Source of the DNA: CAVTPU01 sp963736695
GTDB taxonomy: Bacteria; Actinomycetota; Actinomycetes; Mycobacteriales; Micromonosporaceae
DNA: 64,000 nt
Assembly (NCBI GenBank): GCA_963736695.1
Contig: CAVTPU010000001.1
Location: forward strand, 558,001 to 622,000
Direction of reading: 5' to 3'
Shown: positions 54,516 through 63,951 of the stretch, in pieces
Numbering within the stretch: the first letter of the stretch is position 1
Layout of the letters: each line of letters starts with the position of its first letter
Position numbers and translations under genes: made by a program
Notes under the pieces: generated by a model
Database searches by the model: none
The model's input: the letters and a program-made list of their open reading frames with translations, nothing else
Told to the model about the DNA's origin: nothing

Positions 54516-55705
54516 GGGACTGACGGCGGACGCCACTGCGCGGCCCACGACTCGGCACGATCGAAGAAGCGTGGCACCCGAGCCAACGCAACATCGCGGG
54601 CGGAGACGCCGAGACGCCCTTGGGCGTGCAGCACCTGGCCGAGCCGCCACGAGACCCTTGCCACTCGGGCGGTCCGCTGATGGCGCGCCCGGGTATAGGT
54701 CTCCAACCCCGCGATCAGGCTGGGCCCGGGCTCGGCAGCCCGCACCGCGGCCCGCAACTCGACCGCGTCCTCAAACGCCAGACACGCCCCCTGACTGAGG
54801 TCGGGGGCGTGAACGTGAGCCGCATCGCCGAGAATCACGACCCCGCCGGGACCAACCGCCGAGTGGAACCGGGCGGGGAACGGTCGCACCTGCTCGCCCG
54901 ACTGCTGCAACAGGTCTTCGGGCTCGGTCGCCTCGAGCAGGCCACCGACGGGGGCCTGCCAGTGGGCGAACCAGCGCCGCAGCAACGCGAGCTGTGTGGC
55001 GGGCGACTCCGGCCGCGGCGCGCCGGGAGCGATCGCGACCCAATAGATGCCGCCCCGGGTCGAGCCACCGGACGAACCCCGTTCGCCGAGAACGGCGTGT
55101 CGGAAGTGATGGCCAGCACCGACCATGACGCCCGAGGACGCCATCCCGTCGGGGAACTTCGGCGCCCGATACCACGGAATGACGGCACGCCACGCGGTGT
55201 ATCCGGCGGACGCGACCGAGGTCTGTGGCGCGAGGCGCGACCGGATGACGCTGCGACTGCCGTCAGCGGCCACCACGAGGTCCGCCTCAAAAGTGTGTTT
55301 GGCGGTGATGACGGCGGGCCGCTGATCAGGGCCGGTTCGCACGGAGGTGATGCGGGTTCCCGTCCGAATCTCGATCGACTCACCGAGCCCGGCCATCAGC
55401 GCGTCGTGCAGGTCGTCGGCGTGCACGACGACAGGCTCCACCGTCGACGCTCGCTGCCGCTCGACCAACCAGCGGCCGTCCGGACGGCGCACGCCGCCGG
55501 ACGGGGCGGGAAAGGCGATGTCGCCCAGGCTGACGCCGAGCGTGTCGAGTGCCGCCGCCCCGTTGGGCCAGATCAACATCGCCGCGCCGCAGCCACGCAA
55601 CCGGTCGGCCTGCTCGATGAGGGTCACTCGCCACCCGGAGCGGGCGAGGCCGCCGGCTGCGGCGAGACCGCCGACGCCGGCCCCGACAACTATCGCTGAA
55701 CGCAC
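54512..55705 (-). CDS. FAD-dependent monooxygenase (PHBH fold)
   Basis: A protein of 397 residues. FAD-binding GAGVGGLAAAGGL is at the N-terminus, DLVVAADGSRS (DG motif) in the middle and GDAAHVHAPDLSQGACLAFEDAVEL (GD motif) near the end. It is a single-component flavin hydroxylase of the p-hydroxybenzoate hydroxylase class. The substrate is unknown. The GTG start is 11 bp after lgt. Confidence 0.88.
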   Translation of the reverse strand: MRSAIVVGAGVGGLAAAGGLARSGWRVTLIEQADRLRGCGAAMLIWPNGAAALDTLGVSLGDIAFPAPSGGVRRPDGRWLVERQRASTVEPVVVHADDLHDALMAGLGESIEIRTGTRITSVRTGPDQRPAVITAKHTFEADLVVAADGSRSVIRSRLAPQTSVASAGYTAWRAVIPWYRAPKFPDGMASSGVMVGAGHHFRHAVLGERGSSGGSTRGGIYWVAIAPGAPRPESPATQLALLRRWFAHWQAPVGGLLEATEPEDLLQQSGEQVRPFPARFHSAVGPGGVVILGDAAHVHAPDLSQGACLAFEDAVELRAAVRAAEPGPSLIAGLETYTRARHQRTARVARVSWRLGQVLHAQGRLGVSARDVALARVPRFFDRAESWAAQWRPPSVP

Positions 55706-55716
55706 CGCGGCGGCTA

Positions 55717-56784
55717 TCAGTCGGATCCGGACGAAGAGCCACCGTCGGAGCCGCCGCCCGACGAACCGGAGTCATCGGGGTCACCACCGGAACCACCATC
55801 GCTGGATCCGCTATCGCCCCGACGCTTCGTGGAGCCGACCATGGACTTCCCGGCGCGTGTGGGCTGGCGGCGCTCGATCGGTTCGCCGTCGGCCGTCACC
55901 AACAGATAGGTGCCGTCAGGCTGCTCGGTGATGTGTTCCTGCGGACCGCGCACCATGAGGAAATAGGCGAGCGCGCCGAGGAAGACCACGATCGAGACCC
56001 AGCCGTTGACCCGCATCCCGAAGAAGGCGTGCGCCTCATCGGTGCGCATGTTCTCGATCCAGAACCGGCCCGCGGTGTAGGCCATGACGTAGAGCGCGAA
56101 CGCGCGGCCCCGACCCAGCTTCCACCGGCGGTCGACCAACCAGACCAGCAACGCGACACCGAGGTTCCAGCCCGCCTCATAGAGGAACGTGGGGTGGAAC
56201 GGGCCGCCCGGCAGCAGAACCGGGTCGCCGGCCGCGTTGGTGCGGGCCTTGCCCACGGCGAGATCATAGTTATAGATCTTGAGACCCCAGGGTAGATCCG
56301 TGTGACGCCCATAGAGCTCGTTGTTGAACCAGTTGCCCAGCCGACCGATCGCCTGCGCGACCGGCAGCCCGGGTGCGAGCGCGTCGGCGAAGAACGTCAA
56401 CGGCAGACCCATTCGACGGCAGGCGATGAGCGCGCCAACGGCACCACCGGCGACCGCGCCCCAGATGCCGAGTCCGCCGTTCCAGACATAGAGCGCATTC
56501 ACCGGGCTCGCGTCGGGGCCGCTGCCGAAATAGTTGTCCGGCGAGGTGATCACGTGATAGATCCGCGCGCCGACGATGCCGAACGGCACCGCCCAGACCG
56601 CGATGTCGAGCACCATCCACGGCGGCGCGCCGCGACGCCGCAGGCGCGCCTCGGTGATCAACGACGCGGCGACGATGCCGAGCAGAATGCACAGCGCATA
56701 GGCTCGGATGGGGATGCGTCCCAGGTGCCACACGCCCTGAGAGGGGCTCGGAAGCTCAGCGAGATACGCGACTGCGGAATTCAC
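55717..56784 (-). CDS. lgt: prolipoprotein diacylglyceryl transferase
   Basis: A protein of 355 residues with seven helices and the Lgt signature GRLGNWFNNELYG. It attaches diacylglycerol from phosphatidylglycerol to the lipobox Cys of prolipoproteins, such as the Liv binding protein encoded in this window. The C-terminal tail of about 60 residues is an unusually long Ser/Gly/Asp-rich stretch. The GTG start is 57 bp after trpA. Confidence 0.95.
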   Translation of the reverse strand: MNSAVAYLAELPSPSQGVWHLGRIPIRAYALCILLGIVAASLITEARLRRRGAPPWMVLDIAVWAVPFGIVGARIYHVITSPDNYFGSGPDASPVNALYVWNGGLGIWGAVAGGAVGALIACRRMGLPLTFFADALAPGLPVAQAIGRLGNWFNNELYGRHTDLPWGLKIYNYDLAVGKARTNAAGDPVLLPGGPFHPTFLYEAGWNLGVALLVWLVDRRWKLGRGRAFALYVMAYTAGRFWIENMRTDEAHAFFGMRVNGWVSIVVFLGALAYFLMVRGPQEHITEQPDGTYLLVTADGEPIERRQPTRAGKSMVGSTKRRGDSGSSDGGSGGDPDDSGSSGGGSDGGSSSGSD

Positions 56785-56841
56785 CGGGACAACCTATCGC
56801 TTTCGGCGCCGACGCACGAGTGCGGTGGCCCCTCCGACCGG

Positions 56842-57657
56842 TCAGATCCGCTCCGCCGGCCGCCCAGCCCGCACTCCGTCGACAAGATCAACCGCGAGAG
56901 CGGTCATGGAGGTGAGGCCGGCCGCCAAGTCGGGCGCGTCGAGGAGCCGACCAACCAGGGCACTGCCCACGATCACCGCGTCGGCATAACTCGCGACCTG
57001 CGCGGCCTGCGCCCCGTCCCGAACCCCTAGGCCGACCCCGACCGCGAGGTCTCCGGCGACCGCCCGAACCCGGGTCACGAGCTCCGGAGCGCTGACAGAC
57101 GTCTGATCACGCGCCCCGGTGACGCCCATCACGCTCGTGGCATAGACAAAGCCTCGGCACGCGGCGACCGTGGCGGCGACCCGCCGATCGGTCGAGGACG
57201 GCGCGACCAAGAAGATCCGGTCGAGCCGATGAGCATCGGCCGCAGCGATCCACTCACCCGCCTCTTCCGGGATCAGATCCGGCGTGATCAGCCCGCTGCC
57301 ACCGGCCGACGAGAGGTCGGCCGCGAACCGCGCCACCCCATAACGCTCCACCAGATTCCAATAGGTCATCACCAAGGCCGGAACCCCGGCTCCGCGTACG
57401 GCCTCGACCGTGCGCAACACATCGGCGGCGCGCAGGCCACCGCTGAGCGCGATCTCACCCGCTCGAGCGATCACCGGACCGTCCATGACCGGATCGGAAT
57501 AGGGGAATCCCACCTCGATGAGGTCGACCCCGGCCGCCGCGAGCGCCTTCACAGCGTCGATGCCGCCCTCCACGGTGGGGAAGCCGGCGGGCAGATAACC
57601 CACGAGCGCGGCACGGCCCTCGGCGCGGGTCTGCCGCAGTGTCTGGGCCACACTCAT
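56842..57657 (-). CDS. trpA: tryptophan synthase alpha chain
   Basis: A protein of 271 residues with the alpha-subunit barrel: catalytic Glu and Asp in LIEVGFPYSDPVMDGP, then VPALVMTYWN and VGLGVRDGAQA. It cleaves indole-3-glycerol phosphate to indole, passed to TrpB. The ATG at 57657 overlaps the trpB stop by 4 nt. Confidence 0.96.
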   Translation of the reverse strand: MSVAQTLRQTRAEGRAALVGYLPAGFPTVEGGIDAVKALAAAGVDLIEVGFPYSDPVMDGPVIARAGEIALSGGLRAADVLRTVEAVRGAGVPALVMTYWNLVERYGVARFAADLSSAGGSGLITPDLIPEEAGEWIAAADAHRLDRIFLVAPSSTDRRVAATVAACRGFVYATSVMGVTGARDQTSVSAPELVTRVRAVAGDLAVGVGLGVRDGAQAAQVASYADAVIVGSALVGRLLDAPDLAAGLTSMTALAVDLVDGVRAGRPAERI

Positions 57658-58937
57658 CCGAGCACCCCGAACCACTCGCCCGCCGTCTGCACGTCCTTGT
57701 CGCCCCGACCGGAGAGGTTGACCACGATGGTCGGCACGGCGTCGGGACCGAGAGTCTTCCGCAGCCGAGGCGCGATCCGCATCGCCCCAGCCAGCGCGTG
57801 CGCGCTCTCAATCGCCGGGATGATGCCCTCCGTGCGGCACAAGAGGCCGAAAGCCGCCATCGCCTCGGCATCATCGACCGGCTCATAGGACGCCCGCCCG
57901 ATGTCGTTGAGCCACGCGTGCTCCGGCCCCACCCCGGGATAGTCCAGTCCAGCCGAGATCGAATGTGACTCGATCGTCTGCCCTGTCTCGTCCTGAAGCA
58001 GATAGGTCCGGTTGCCGTGCAACACCCCGACCGACCCGCCGGTGATGCTGGCCGCGTGTCGCCCGCTGGCCACGCCGGATCCGCCGGCTTCGAAACCAAA
58101 CAACGAGACGGACTCGTCGCCGAGGAACGCGTGGAAGATGCCCATCGCGTTGGATCCGCCGCCGACGCACGCGCACACCGCGTCGGGCAACCGCCCGGTC
58201 AGGTCCAGGCACTGCCTGCGCGCCTCCACCCCGATGCCCCGGGCGAAGTCGCGCACCATCACCGGGAACGGGTGCGGACCCGCCACCGTGCCGAGCAGAT
58301 AGTGCGTGGTGTCCACGTTGGTCACCCAGTCACGCAAAGCCTCGTTGATCGCGTCTTTGAGCGTGCGCGAACCGGTGCTCACCGGCACGACGGTGGCGCC
58401 CAACAACCGCATTCGGGCCACGTTGAGCGACTGCCGACGGGTGTCCTCCTCGCCCATATAGACGACGCACTCCAACCCGAACAGTGCCGCCGCCGTCGCG
58501 GTGGCGACACCGTGCTGACCCGCCCCGGTCTCCGCGATGACCCGCCGCTTGCCCATCCGCACCGCGAGCAGGGCTTGACCGAGCACGTTGCGCACCTTGT
58601 GCGCACCGGTGTGGTTGAGGTCCTCCCGCTTGAGCAGAACCCGCGCGCCGACCTCGGCCGAGAACCGGGTCGCGTCGTAGAGCAGGCTCGGCGTCCCGGC
58701 ATAGTCGTGCAGCAGCCGCTGAAACTCGACCTGGAACGACTCGTCGGCGAGGCTGTGCCGATAGGCCGCGTCGAGCTCATCGAGCGCCGCGACCAGCGCC
58801 TCTGGCACGAACCGACCGCCATAGGGTCCGAAGTGGCCGAGCTGATCGGGCAGCAGCCCGGTCAGCGACAACACCGCGCTCGTCGGTTCGGCCCGATGGG
58901 CGGTGTCCGCCACGGGAGCCGAGGAACCGGTCGTCAC
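57654..58937 (-). CDS. trpB: tryptophan synthase beta chain
   Basis: A protein of 427 residues, slightly long at the N-terminus. The PLP lysine lies in TGAHKVRN, the phosphate-binding loop in GGGSNAMG, and ETGAGQHGV is present. It joins indole and serine to make tryptophan. It is chained to trpC and trpA by 4-nt overlaps. Confidence 0.97.
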   Translation of the reverse strand: MTTGSSAPVADTAHRAEPTSAVLSLTGLLPDQLGHFGPYGGRFVPEALVAALDELDAAYRHSLADESFQVEFQRLLHDYAGTPSLLYDATRFSAEVGARVLLKREDLNHTGAHKVRNVLGQALLAVRMGKRRVIAETGAGQHGVATATAAALFGLECVVYMGEEDTRRQSLNVARMRLLGATVVPVSTGSRTLKDAINEALRDWVTNVDTTHYLLGTVAGPHPFPVMVRDFARGIGVEARRQCLDLTGRLPDAVCACVGGGSNAMGIFHAFLGDESVSLFGFEAGGSGVASGRHAASITGGSVGVLHGNRTYLLQDETGQTIESHSISAGLDYPGVGPEHAWLNDIGRASYEPVDDAEAMAAFGLLCRTEGIIPAIESAHALAGAMRIAPRLRKTLGPDAVPTIVVNLSGRGDKDVQTAGEWFGVLG

Positions 58938-59755
58938 CGTGCCGGCCTCGGGGTCGCCGGGTGACTGCCCGCGGTGACGAGTTCGGCGACCGCGTCACGC
59001 GGGCTCTTCTTGGTCACCAGACCCTCGCCGACAAGCACCGCGTCGGCTCCGGCGGCGGCATAGCGGATGAGATCGTGCGGGCCGCGCACCCCGGACTCGG
59101 CCACCTTGACGAGGTTGTTGGGCAGTCCGGGAGCGATGCGCTCGACGACCGACCGGTCCACCTCCAGGGTGGCCAGGTTGCGCGCGTTGACCCCGATCAC
59201 CCGCGCCCCCACCTCCAATGCCTGGTCGGCCTCGGCCTCGGTGTGCACCTCGACGAGCGCCGTCATGCCCAACGACACCACCCGCTCGAAGAGACCGGCG
59301 AGTTCGTTGTGATCGAGTGCGGCGACGATGAGCAGCACCATGTCGGCGCCCTGTGCCCGCGCCTCATGCACCTGATAGCTCGAGACGATGAAGTCCTTGC
59401 AGAGCAACGGCACGGTCACCGCCGCGCGGACCGCGGCGAGATCGTCGAGCGATCCGCCGAAGCGCCGCGCTTCGGTGAGCACGCTGATGCACCGAGCTCC
59501 GCCTGCGGCGTATTCGCGGGCGAGTTCCGCAGGGTCGGGGATGGTCGCGAGTTGTCCTTTGGACGGGGACGACCGCTTCACCTCGGCGATCACACCCACC
59601 CCACTGGCGCACAGCGCCTGGTAGGCGTCTTTGGGCGCAGGCGCGGCGGCGACCGCGTCGCGCAACGCGCTCAGCGGCACCTGCCGCATGCGGGCAGCCA
59701 GGTCGGCGCGCACGCCCTCGAGGATCTCATCGAGAACCGTCACCGTGGCGCCCAC
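58934..59755 (-). CDS. trpC: indole-3-glycerol phosphate synthase
   Basis: A protein of 273 residues with IAEVKRSSPSKG (catalytic Lys), LLCKDFIV (catalytic Lys), GVNARNL and AESGVR. It is a complete TrpC barrel and is not fused to TrpF. It is preceded by the Trp-associated membrane protein gene after 97 bp and overlaps trpB by 4 nt. Confidence 0.96.
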   Translation of the reverse strand: MGATVTVLDEILEGVRADLAARMRQVPLSALRDAVAAAPAPKDAYQALCASGVGVIAEVKRSSPSKGQLATIPDPAELAREYAAGGARCISVLTEARRFGGSLDDLAAVRAAVTVPLLCKDFIVSSYQVHEARAQGADMVLLIVAALDHNELAGLFERVVSLGMTALVEVHTEAEADQALEVGARVIGVNARNLATLEVDRSVVERIAPGLPNNLVKVAESGVRGPHDLIRYAAAGADAVLVGEGLVTKKSPRDAVAELVTAGSHPATPRPAR

Positions 59756-59852
59756 CGCATCCGCCGGCTCTCTCCGGGTGTCATGCGGCCGATGGTAGGG
59801 CTACCTCTGTATCGACGTGTTGTCGGGGTCTGACGCGTCCTCGCCGTGGATC

Positions 59853-60437
59853 TCATTCGACGTCCGGGCCGCGCCGCGAATCCACGGTTGGATCATTACC
59901 CTGGTCGATCACGTCCCACATCGCGGCGGCCGTTCGCGATGACGACGACGCCGACGGCGGGCCGACCGACCGAGTGCCGGCGCGGGCATAACGGTCGCCC
60001 ATCGCGGGCCACGACCGCCCACGACGGACCGTCATCAGCCCGATGACGGCCGCACCCGCTGACGCGAACAGGCAGAGCACTGGCCACCCGAGGATCAGGG
60101 GCGAACGGTTGACGAGCGTCGCCACGGTCGAGGCGATCATGGCGAGCCCGGCCGCGACAAGTGCCGCGCCGAGCAGCCACCTGCCCCTGCCTCGCGTCGC
60201 CGGCAATGCGACGGCGGCGGCGAGCAGCACGAACGCCAACGCGGGCAGCACCGGAGTCAGGTGGGCGCCAGTGTCGCTGACGACTTGGGCGGGCAGCGGC
60301 GCCGGGCGGGGAACGTGGCGCACCGACCAGGTTCGACCCGCGCTCCACAGAACCAGGCCGGCGGTGGCCGCGCAGGTCAGCACCGCCGCGACGAGTTCGC
60401 GGCGGGCCCGTGAGGCGCCCGAGTCGGGTGGGGTCAT
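59853..60437 (-). CDS. Trp biosynthesis-associated membrane protein (TIGR02234)
   Basis: A protein of 194 residues with four hydrophobic helices, an extracytoplasmic loop after helix 1, and a polar C-terminal tail with the family's WPAMGDRYAR segment. The family is found only in actinobacterial trp operons and has no proven role. The start overlaps the trpE stop by 4 nt. Confidence 0.88.
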   Translation of the reverse strand: MTPPDSGASRARRELVAAVLTCAATAGLVLWSAGRTWSVRHVPRPAPLPAQVVSDTGAHLTPVLPALAFVLLAAAVALPATRGRGRWLLGAALVAAGLAMIASTVATLVNRSPLILGWPVLCLFASAGAAVIGLMTVRRGRSWPAMGDRYARAGTRSVGPPSASSSSRTAAAMWDVIDQGNDPTVDSRRGPDVE

Positions 60438-61966
60438 CGGGCCGGTCGCAGGGTCTCGGCGGCGGCGATCGCGGCGAGCACCGCGGCGGCCTTGTCGCGC
60501 GTCTCCCGTTCCTCGGCTTCGGGGTCGGAGTCGGCCACCACGCCGCCGCCGGCCTGCACATAGGCGATGCCGTCGCGCAGCAGCGCCGTGCGGATGGTGA
60601 TCGCGGTGTCGAGGTCGCCGCCGAAACCGAAGTAGCCGACGATGCCGCCGTAGATGCCCCGACGCACCGGTTCCAATTTGTCGATGATCTGCATGGCCCG
60701 AACCTTGGGCGCCCCGCTGAGGGTGCCTGCGGGGAAGGTCGCGACCAACGCGTCGAAGGCGGTGCGGTCGTCGCGCAGCCGCCCGACGACGGTGGAGACG
60801 ATGTGCATGACGTGGCTGTAGCGTTCGATGGTGGCGAACTCCGGCACCTCGACCGAGCCCGGCACGCAGACCCGCCCGAGGTCGTTGCGGCCGAGGTCGA
60901 CGAGCATCACGTGCTCGGCCCGTTCCTTGGGGTCACCCAGCAGGTCGGCGGCGAGGCGCGCGTCCTGCTCCGGTGTCTCGCCGCGCCACCGGGTGCCGGC
61001 GATCGGGTGCAGCAGCGCCCGTCGCCCGGTCACCTTGACATGCGCCTCGGGTGAGGAGCCGACGATGTCGAATCCGTCGAATCGAAGCAGATACATATAG
61101 GGGCTGGGGTTCGTGGTGCGCAGCACCCGATAGATGTCGAGCGGATCGGCGGTGGTTTCCCGTTGGAATCGTTGGGAGACCACGATCTGGAAGCATTCGC
61201 CGGCGCGGATCTCCTCTTTCGCGGCCTCGACCGCCGCAGTGTGGGCGCCGGCCGGGGTGCGGGAGACGACCGCGCCGACCCCCGGATTGTCCACAGTGGA
61301 GACCATGGGTGGGGTTGGACGAGATAGTGCGCTCGTCATCGCGTCGAGGCGCCCGATGGCCTGGTGATAGGCGGCGACGATGGTCGCGTCGGTGGCCTCC
61401 GGGGGGAGAATGGCGTTGGCGATGAGCACCGCGGAGCCTGCGAAGTGGTCGAGCACCACCAGGTCGGTCGCGAGCAGCATGCCGAGTTCCGGCACGACCA
61501 AGTCGGCTTCGCCGTGTGCGGGCAGGTCTTCGAAGCGACGCACGATGTCATAGGAGAGAAACCCGACGAGTCCACCAGAGAGTGGGGGCAGGTCCAGGCC
61601 GAGCGGCGTCGTCCCGGCCGAGGCGAGCAACCGCACGCTCTCGCGAAGCACGTCGACGGGATCGCCGGTGAGCGGAACCCCCTCCGGCGGTGTGCCCAGC
61701 CACTGCGCCGCACCGTCGCGTTCGGTCAGGGTGGCGACGCTGCGCACGCCGATGAATGAATATCGCGACCAGGCGGTGCCGCCGGCCGCCGCTCCGGTCT
61801 CGGCCGATTCGAGCAGGAACGTCCCTGGTCCGCCGGCGAGTTTGCGATAGACCCCGACGGGGGTCTCGCCGTCGGCGAGCAGCCGGCGGACCACCGGAAC
61901 GACCCGATGGGTGCGGGCGAGCCGTTCGAACGTGCGCTGGTCGGGCGTGACGGCGCCGGTGGTCAC
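60434..61966 (-). CDS. trpE: anthranilate synthase component I
   Basis: A protein of 510 residues. The chorismate-binding domain shows GSSPEAHVKV, AGTRWRGETPEQD and AGTLSGAPKVRAMQIID. It makes anthranilate from chorismate with ammonia from TrpG. The LLESAE segment near the N-terminus, which contributes to Trp feedback inhibition, is kept. Neither trpG nor trpD is in the window, so the glutaminase must be elsewhere. It overlaps hisI by 4 nt. Confidence 0.95.
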   Translation of the reverse strand: MTTGAVTPDQRTFERLARTHRVVPVVRRLLADGETPVGVYRKLAGGPGTFLLESAETGAAAGGTAWSRYSFIGVRSVATLTERDGAAQWLGTPPEGVPLTGDPVDVLRESVRLLASAGTTPLGLDLPPLSGGLVGFLSYDIVRRFEDLPAHGEADLVVPELGMLLATDLVVLDHFAGSAVLIANAILPPEATDATIVAAYHQAIGRLDAMTSALSRPTPPMVSTVDNPGVGAVVSRTPAGAHTAAVEAAKEEIRAGECFQIVVSQRFQRETTADPLDIYRVLRTTNPSPYMYLLRFDGFDIVGSSPEAHVKVTGRRALLHPIAGTRWRGETPEQDARLAADLLGDPKERAEHVMLVDLGRNDLGRVCVPGSVEVPEFATIERYSHVMHIVSTVVGRLRDDRTAFDALVATFPAGTLSGAPKVRAMQIIDKLEPVRRGIYGGIVGYFGFGGDLDTAITIRTALLRDGIAYVQAGGGVVADSDPEAEERETRDKAAAVLAAIAAAETLRPAR

Positions 61967-62331
61967 GACGTTTCTCCTCGGTCGAGCGGGATCGGGGTGT
62001 CGAAACAGGTGGCCGTGCCGGTGTGGCAGGCGACGCCCGTCTGGTCGACCCGCAGCAGCAGTGCGTCGCCGTCACAGTCGAGGGCGACCGAGATCACTCG
62101 TTGGGTGTGCCCGGAGGTCTCGCCTTTGACCCACAGTCGGCCCCGGCTGCGCGAGAAATAGGTGGCCACACCGGTGCGCAGGGTGTGGGCGAGCGCCTCG
62201 TCGTTCATCCACGCGAGCATGAGCACGGCACCGGTATCGAACTGTTGCACGACGGCGGCGACGAGTCCGCCCGGGTCGCGGCGCAGCCGGCCGGCGATGG
62301 CGGGGTCGAGCGGGGTGGGTGTCGGGTCCAC
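61963..62331 (-). CDS. hisI: phosphoribosyl-AMP cyclohydrolase
   Basis: A protein of 122 residues, the cyclohydrolase domain only, without the HisE part. The family's conserved SRSRGRLWVKGETSGH, the CDGDALL Mg site and the zinc ligands in VACHTGTATCF are present. It is the third step of histidine synthesis. The GTG at 62331 gives the usual start. It is the first gene of the trp cluster and overlaps trpE. Confidence 0.94.
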   Translation of the reverse strand: MDPTPTPLDPAIAGRLRRDPGGLVAAVVQQFDTGAVLMLAWMNDEALAHTLRTGVATYFSRSRGRLWVKGETSGHTQRVISVALDCDGDALLLRVDQTGVACHTGTATCFDTPIPLDRGETS

Positions 62332-62411
62332 GTTGTCGATTCTGCCCTGGTTGGCCGGAACCCGACGAGGTGGGCCTCGCCGTGATGAGCGGCCCCGGGA
62401 TGGACGGGTGC

Positions 62412-62440
62412 TTGCGCGGGCTCCGACTCGGTCGTACAGT
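62412..62440 (+). promoter_or_regulatory. sigma-70-type promoter for the ABC exporter
   Basis: TTGCGC (62412-62417) and TACAGT (62435-62440) are separated by 17 bp. They lie 43 bp before the ATG, which has GGAGG 6 nt upstream. This is the clearest housekeeping-type promoter I see in the window. Confidence 0.55.
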
Positions 62441-62482
62441 GATTTCATCAGCCGTTGAATTTTTCTCATCCGGAGGCACCCG

Positions 62483-63217
62483 ATGTCAACCGCGATCGAG
62501 GTCCGCGACCTCGTCGTCGACCGAGGCCCGCGCCACGTGCTGCGCGGACTCGGCTTCGAGATCCCCCAAGGCAGCGTCACCGGCCTGCTCGGCCCCAGCG
62601 GCAGCGGCAAGAGCACCCTCATGCGCGCCATCGTCGGCGTGCAGATCGTGCGTTCCGGCAGCGTCACCGTCCTCGGCCAACCCGCCGGCAGCGCCGCTCT
62701 GCGTGACACCGTCGGTTATCTCACCCAGGCGCCGAGCATCTATTCCGACCTCACCGTCGCCGAGAACGTGCGCTATTTCGCGTCACTGCACCCGAAGATC
62801 ACCCCCGACGACGTCACAGCCGTGATCGATCAGGTCGGCCTCACCGACGCCGCCAGACAACTCGCCGCGAACCTCTCCGGCGGCCAGCGGGCCCGGGCGT
62901 CGCTCGCCTGCACCCTCATCAGCCGACCCCGGGTCCTCGTCCTCGACGAACCCACCGTCGGGCAAGACCCGGTGCTGCGCGACGAGCTCTGGCAGACCTT
63001 CCGCTCCCTCGCCGCCGCCGGCACCACCGTGCTCGTCTCCAGCCACGTCATGGACGAGGCCAGCCGGTGCGACCGCCTCCTGCTCATCCGCGACGGCGAC
63101 CTCATCGCCGACGACACCCCCGCGGCCGTCCGGGCCGCCGCCGGCACCGACGACCTCGACGCCGCGTTCCTCCACCTCATCCGCACCCGCACCACCGCGA
63201 CGGAGACGAACCGATGA
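62483..63217 (+). CDS. ABC transporter ATPase, drug-exporter type
   Basis: A protein of 244 residues with Walker A GPSGSGKS, signature LSGGQRAR, Walker B VLVLDEPT and H-loop VSSHVMDE. It is of the DrrA-like/CcmA class that powers lipid or drug export. It is translated with the permease gene (4-nt overlap) from the promoter at 62412. Confidence 0.92.
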   Translation: MSTAIEVRDLVVDRGPRHVLRGLGFEIPQGSVTGLLGPSGSGKSTLMRAIVGVQIVRSGSVTVLGQPAGSAALRDTVGYLTQAPSIYSDLTVAENVRYFASLHPKITPDDVTAVIDQVGLTDAARQLAANLSGGQRARASLACTLISRPRVLVLDEPTVGQDPVLRDELWQTFRSLAAAGTTVLVSSHVMDEASRCDRLLLIRDGDLIADDTPAAVRAAAGTDDLDAAFLHLIRTRTTATETNR

Positions 63218-63951
63218 CCGCCCGAATCCTGCGCAGCACCACCGTGCGCATCCTCAACCAGCTGCGCCACGACCACCGCACCGTCGCCCTGCTGCTTGTC
63301 GTGCCGGTGGTGCTGCTCAGCCTGGTCTATTTCATGTACGACGACGCACCCGGCGTCTTCAACCGAGTCGGGCTGATCCTGTTGGGCATCTTCCCGTTCA
63401 CGATCATGTTCCTCATCACCAGCATCGCGATGCTGCGGGAACGCACCACCGGCACACTCGAACGGCTCCTCACCACCCCGATGGGCAAACTCGATCTGCT
63501 CTTCGGCTACGGCATCGCCTTCGGGATGGCCGCCGCGGTGCAGGCCGGGGTCGCCGCCGCGGTCTCCTATGGCCTGCTCGGCCTCGACACCGCGGGGCCG
63601 GCCTGGCTCGTCATCGTCATCGCCGTCGCCAACTCCGTGCTCGGCGTGGCCCTCGGCCTGCTCTGCAGCGCCTTCGCCCGCACCGAGTTTCAGGCGGTGC
63701 AGTTCATGCCGATCGTCGTCATCCCACAACTCCTCCTCTGTGGACTGTTCGTGCCACGGGACCAGATGGTCGGTTGGCTGCAGGCGGTCAGTAATATCCT
63801 GCCGATGACCTATTCCGTCGAGGCGCTTCAAGAGGTGGGTGCCCACGCCGAGGCCACCGGCCTGCTCTGGCGAGACCTGGGCATCGTGGTCGGAGCCGTC
63901 GTGATCGCGTTGACTCTCGCCGCCGCGACCCTGAGGCGCCGCAGCCCGTGA
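63214..63951 (+). CDS. ABC-2 type transporter permease
   Basis: A protein of 245 residues with six hydrophobic helices and the ABC-2 pattern (FMPIVVIPQLLLCGLFVP then LPMTYSVEAL). It is the membrane partner of the upstream ATPase, together forming a DrrAB-like exporter of an unknown substrate. The ATG overlaps the ATPase stop by 4 nt. Confidence 0.92.
   Translation: MTARILRSTTVRILNQLRHDHRTVALLLVVPVVLLSLVYFMYDDAPGVFNRVGLILLGIFPFTIMFLITSIAMLRERTTGTLERLLTTPMGKLDLLFGYGIAFGMAAAVQAGVAAAVSYGLLGLDTAGPAWLVIVIAVANSVLGVALGLLCSAFARTEFQAVQFMPIVVIPQLLLCGLFVPRDQMVGWLQAVSNILPMTYSVEALQEVGAHAEATGLLWRDLGIVVGAVVIALTLAAATLRRRSP

Noticed and set aside
62332..62482. Trp attenuator or riboswitch upstream of hisI
   Set aside because: I found no run of Trp codons, no paired terminator/antiterminator stems and no known riboswitch core in the 151 bp between the divergent genes.
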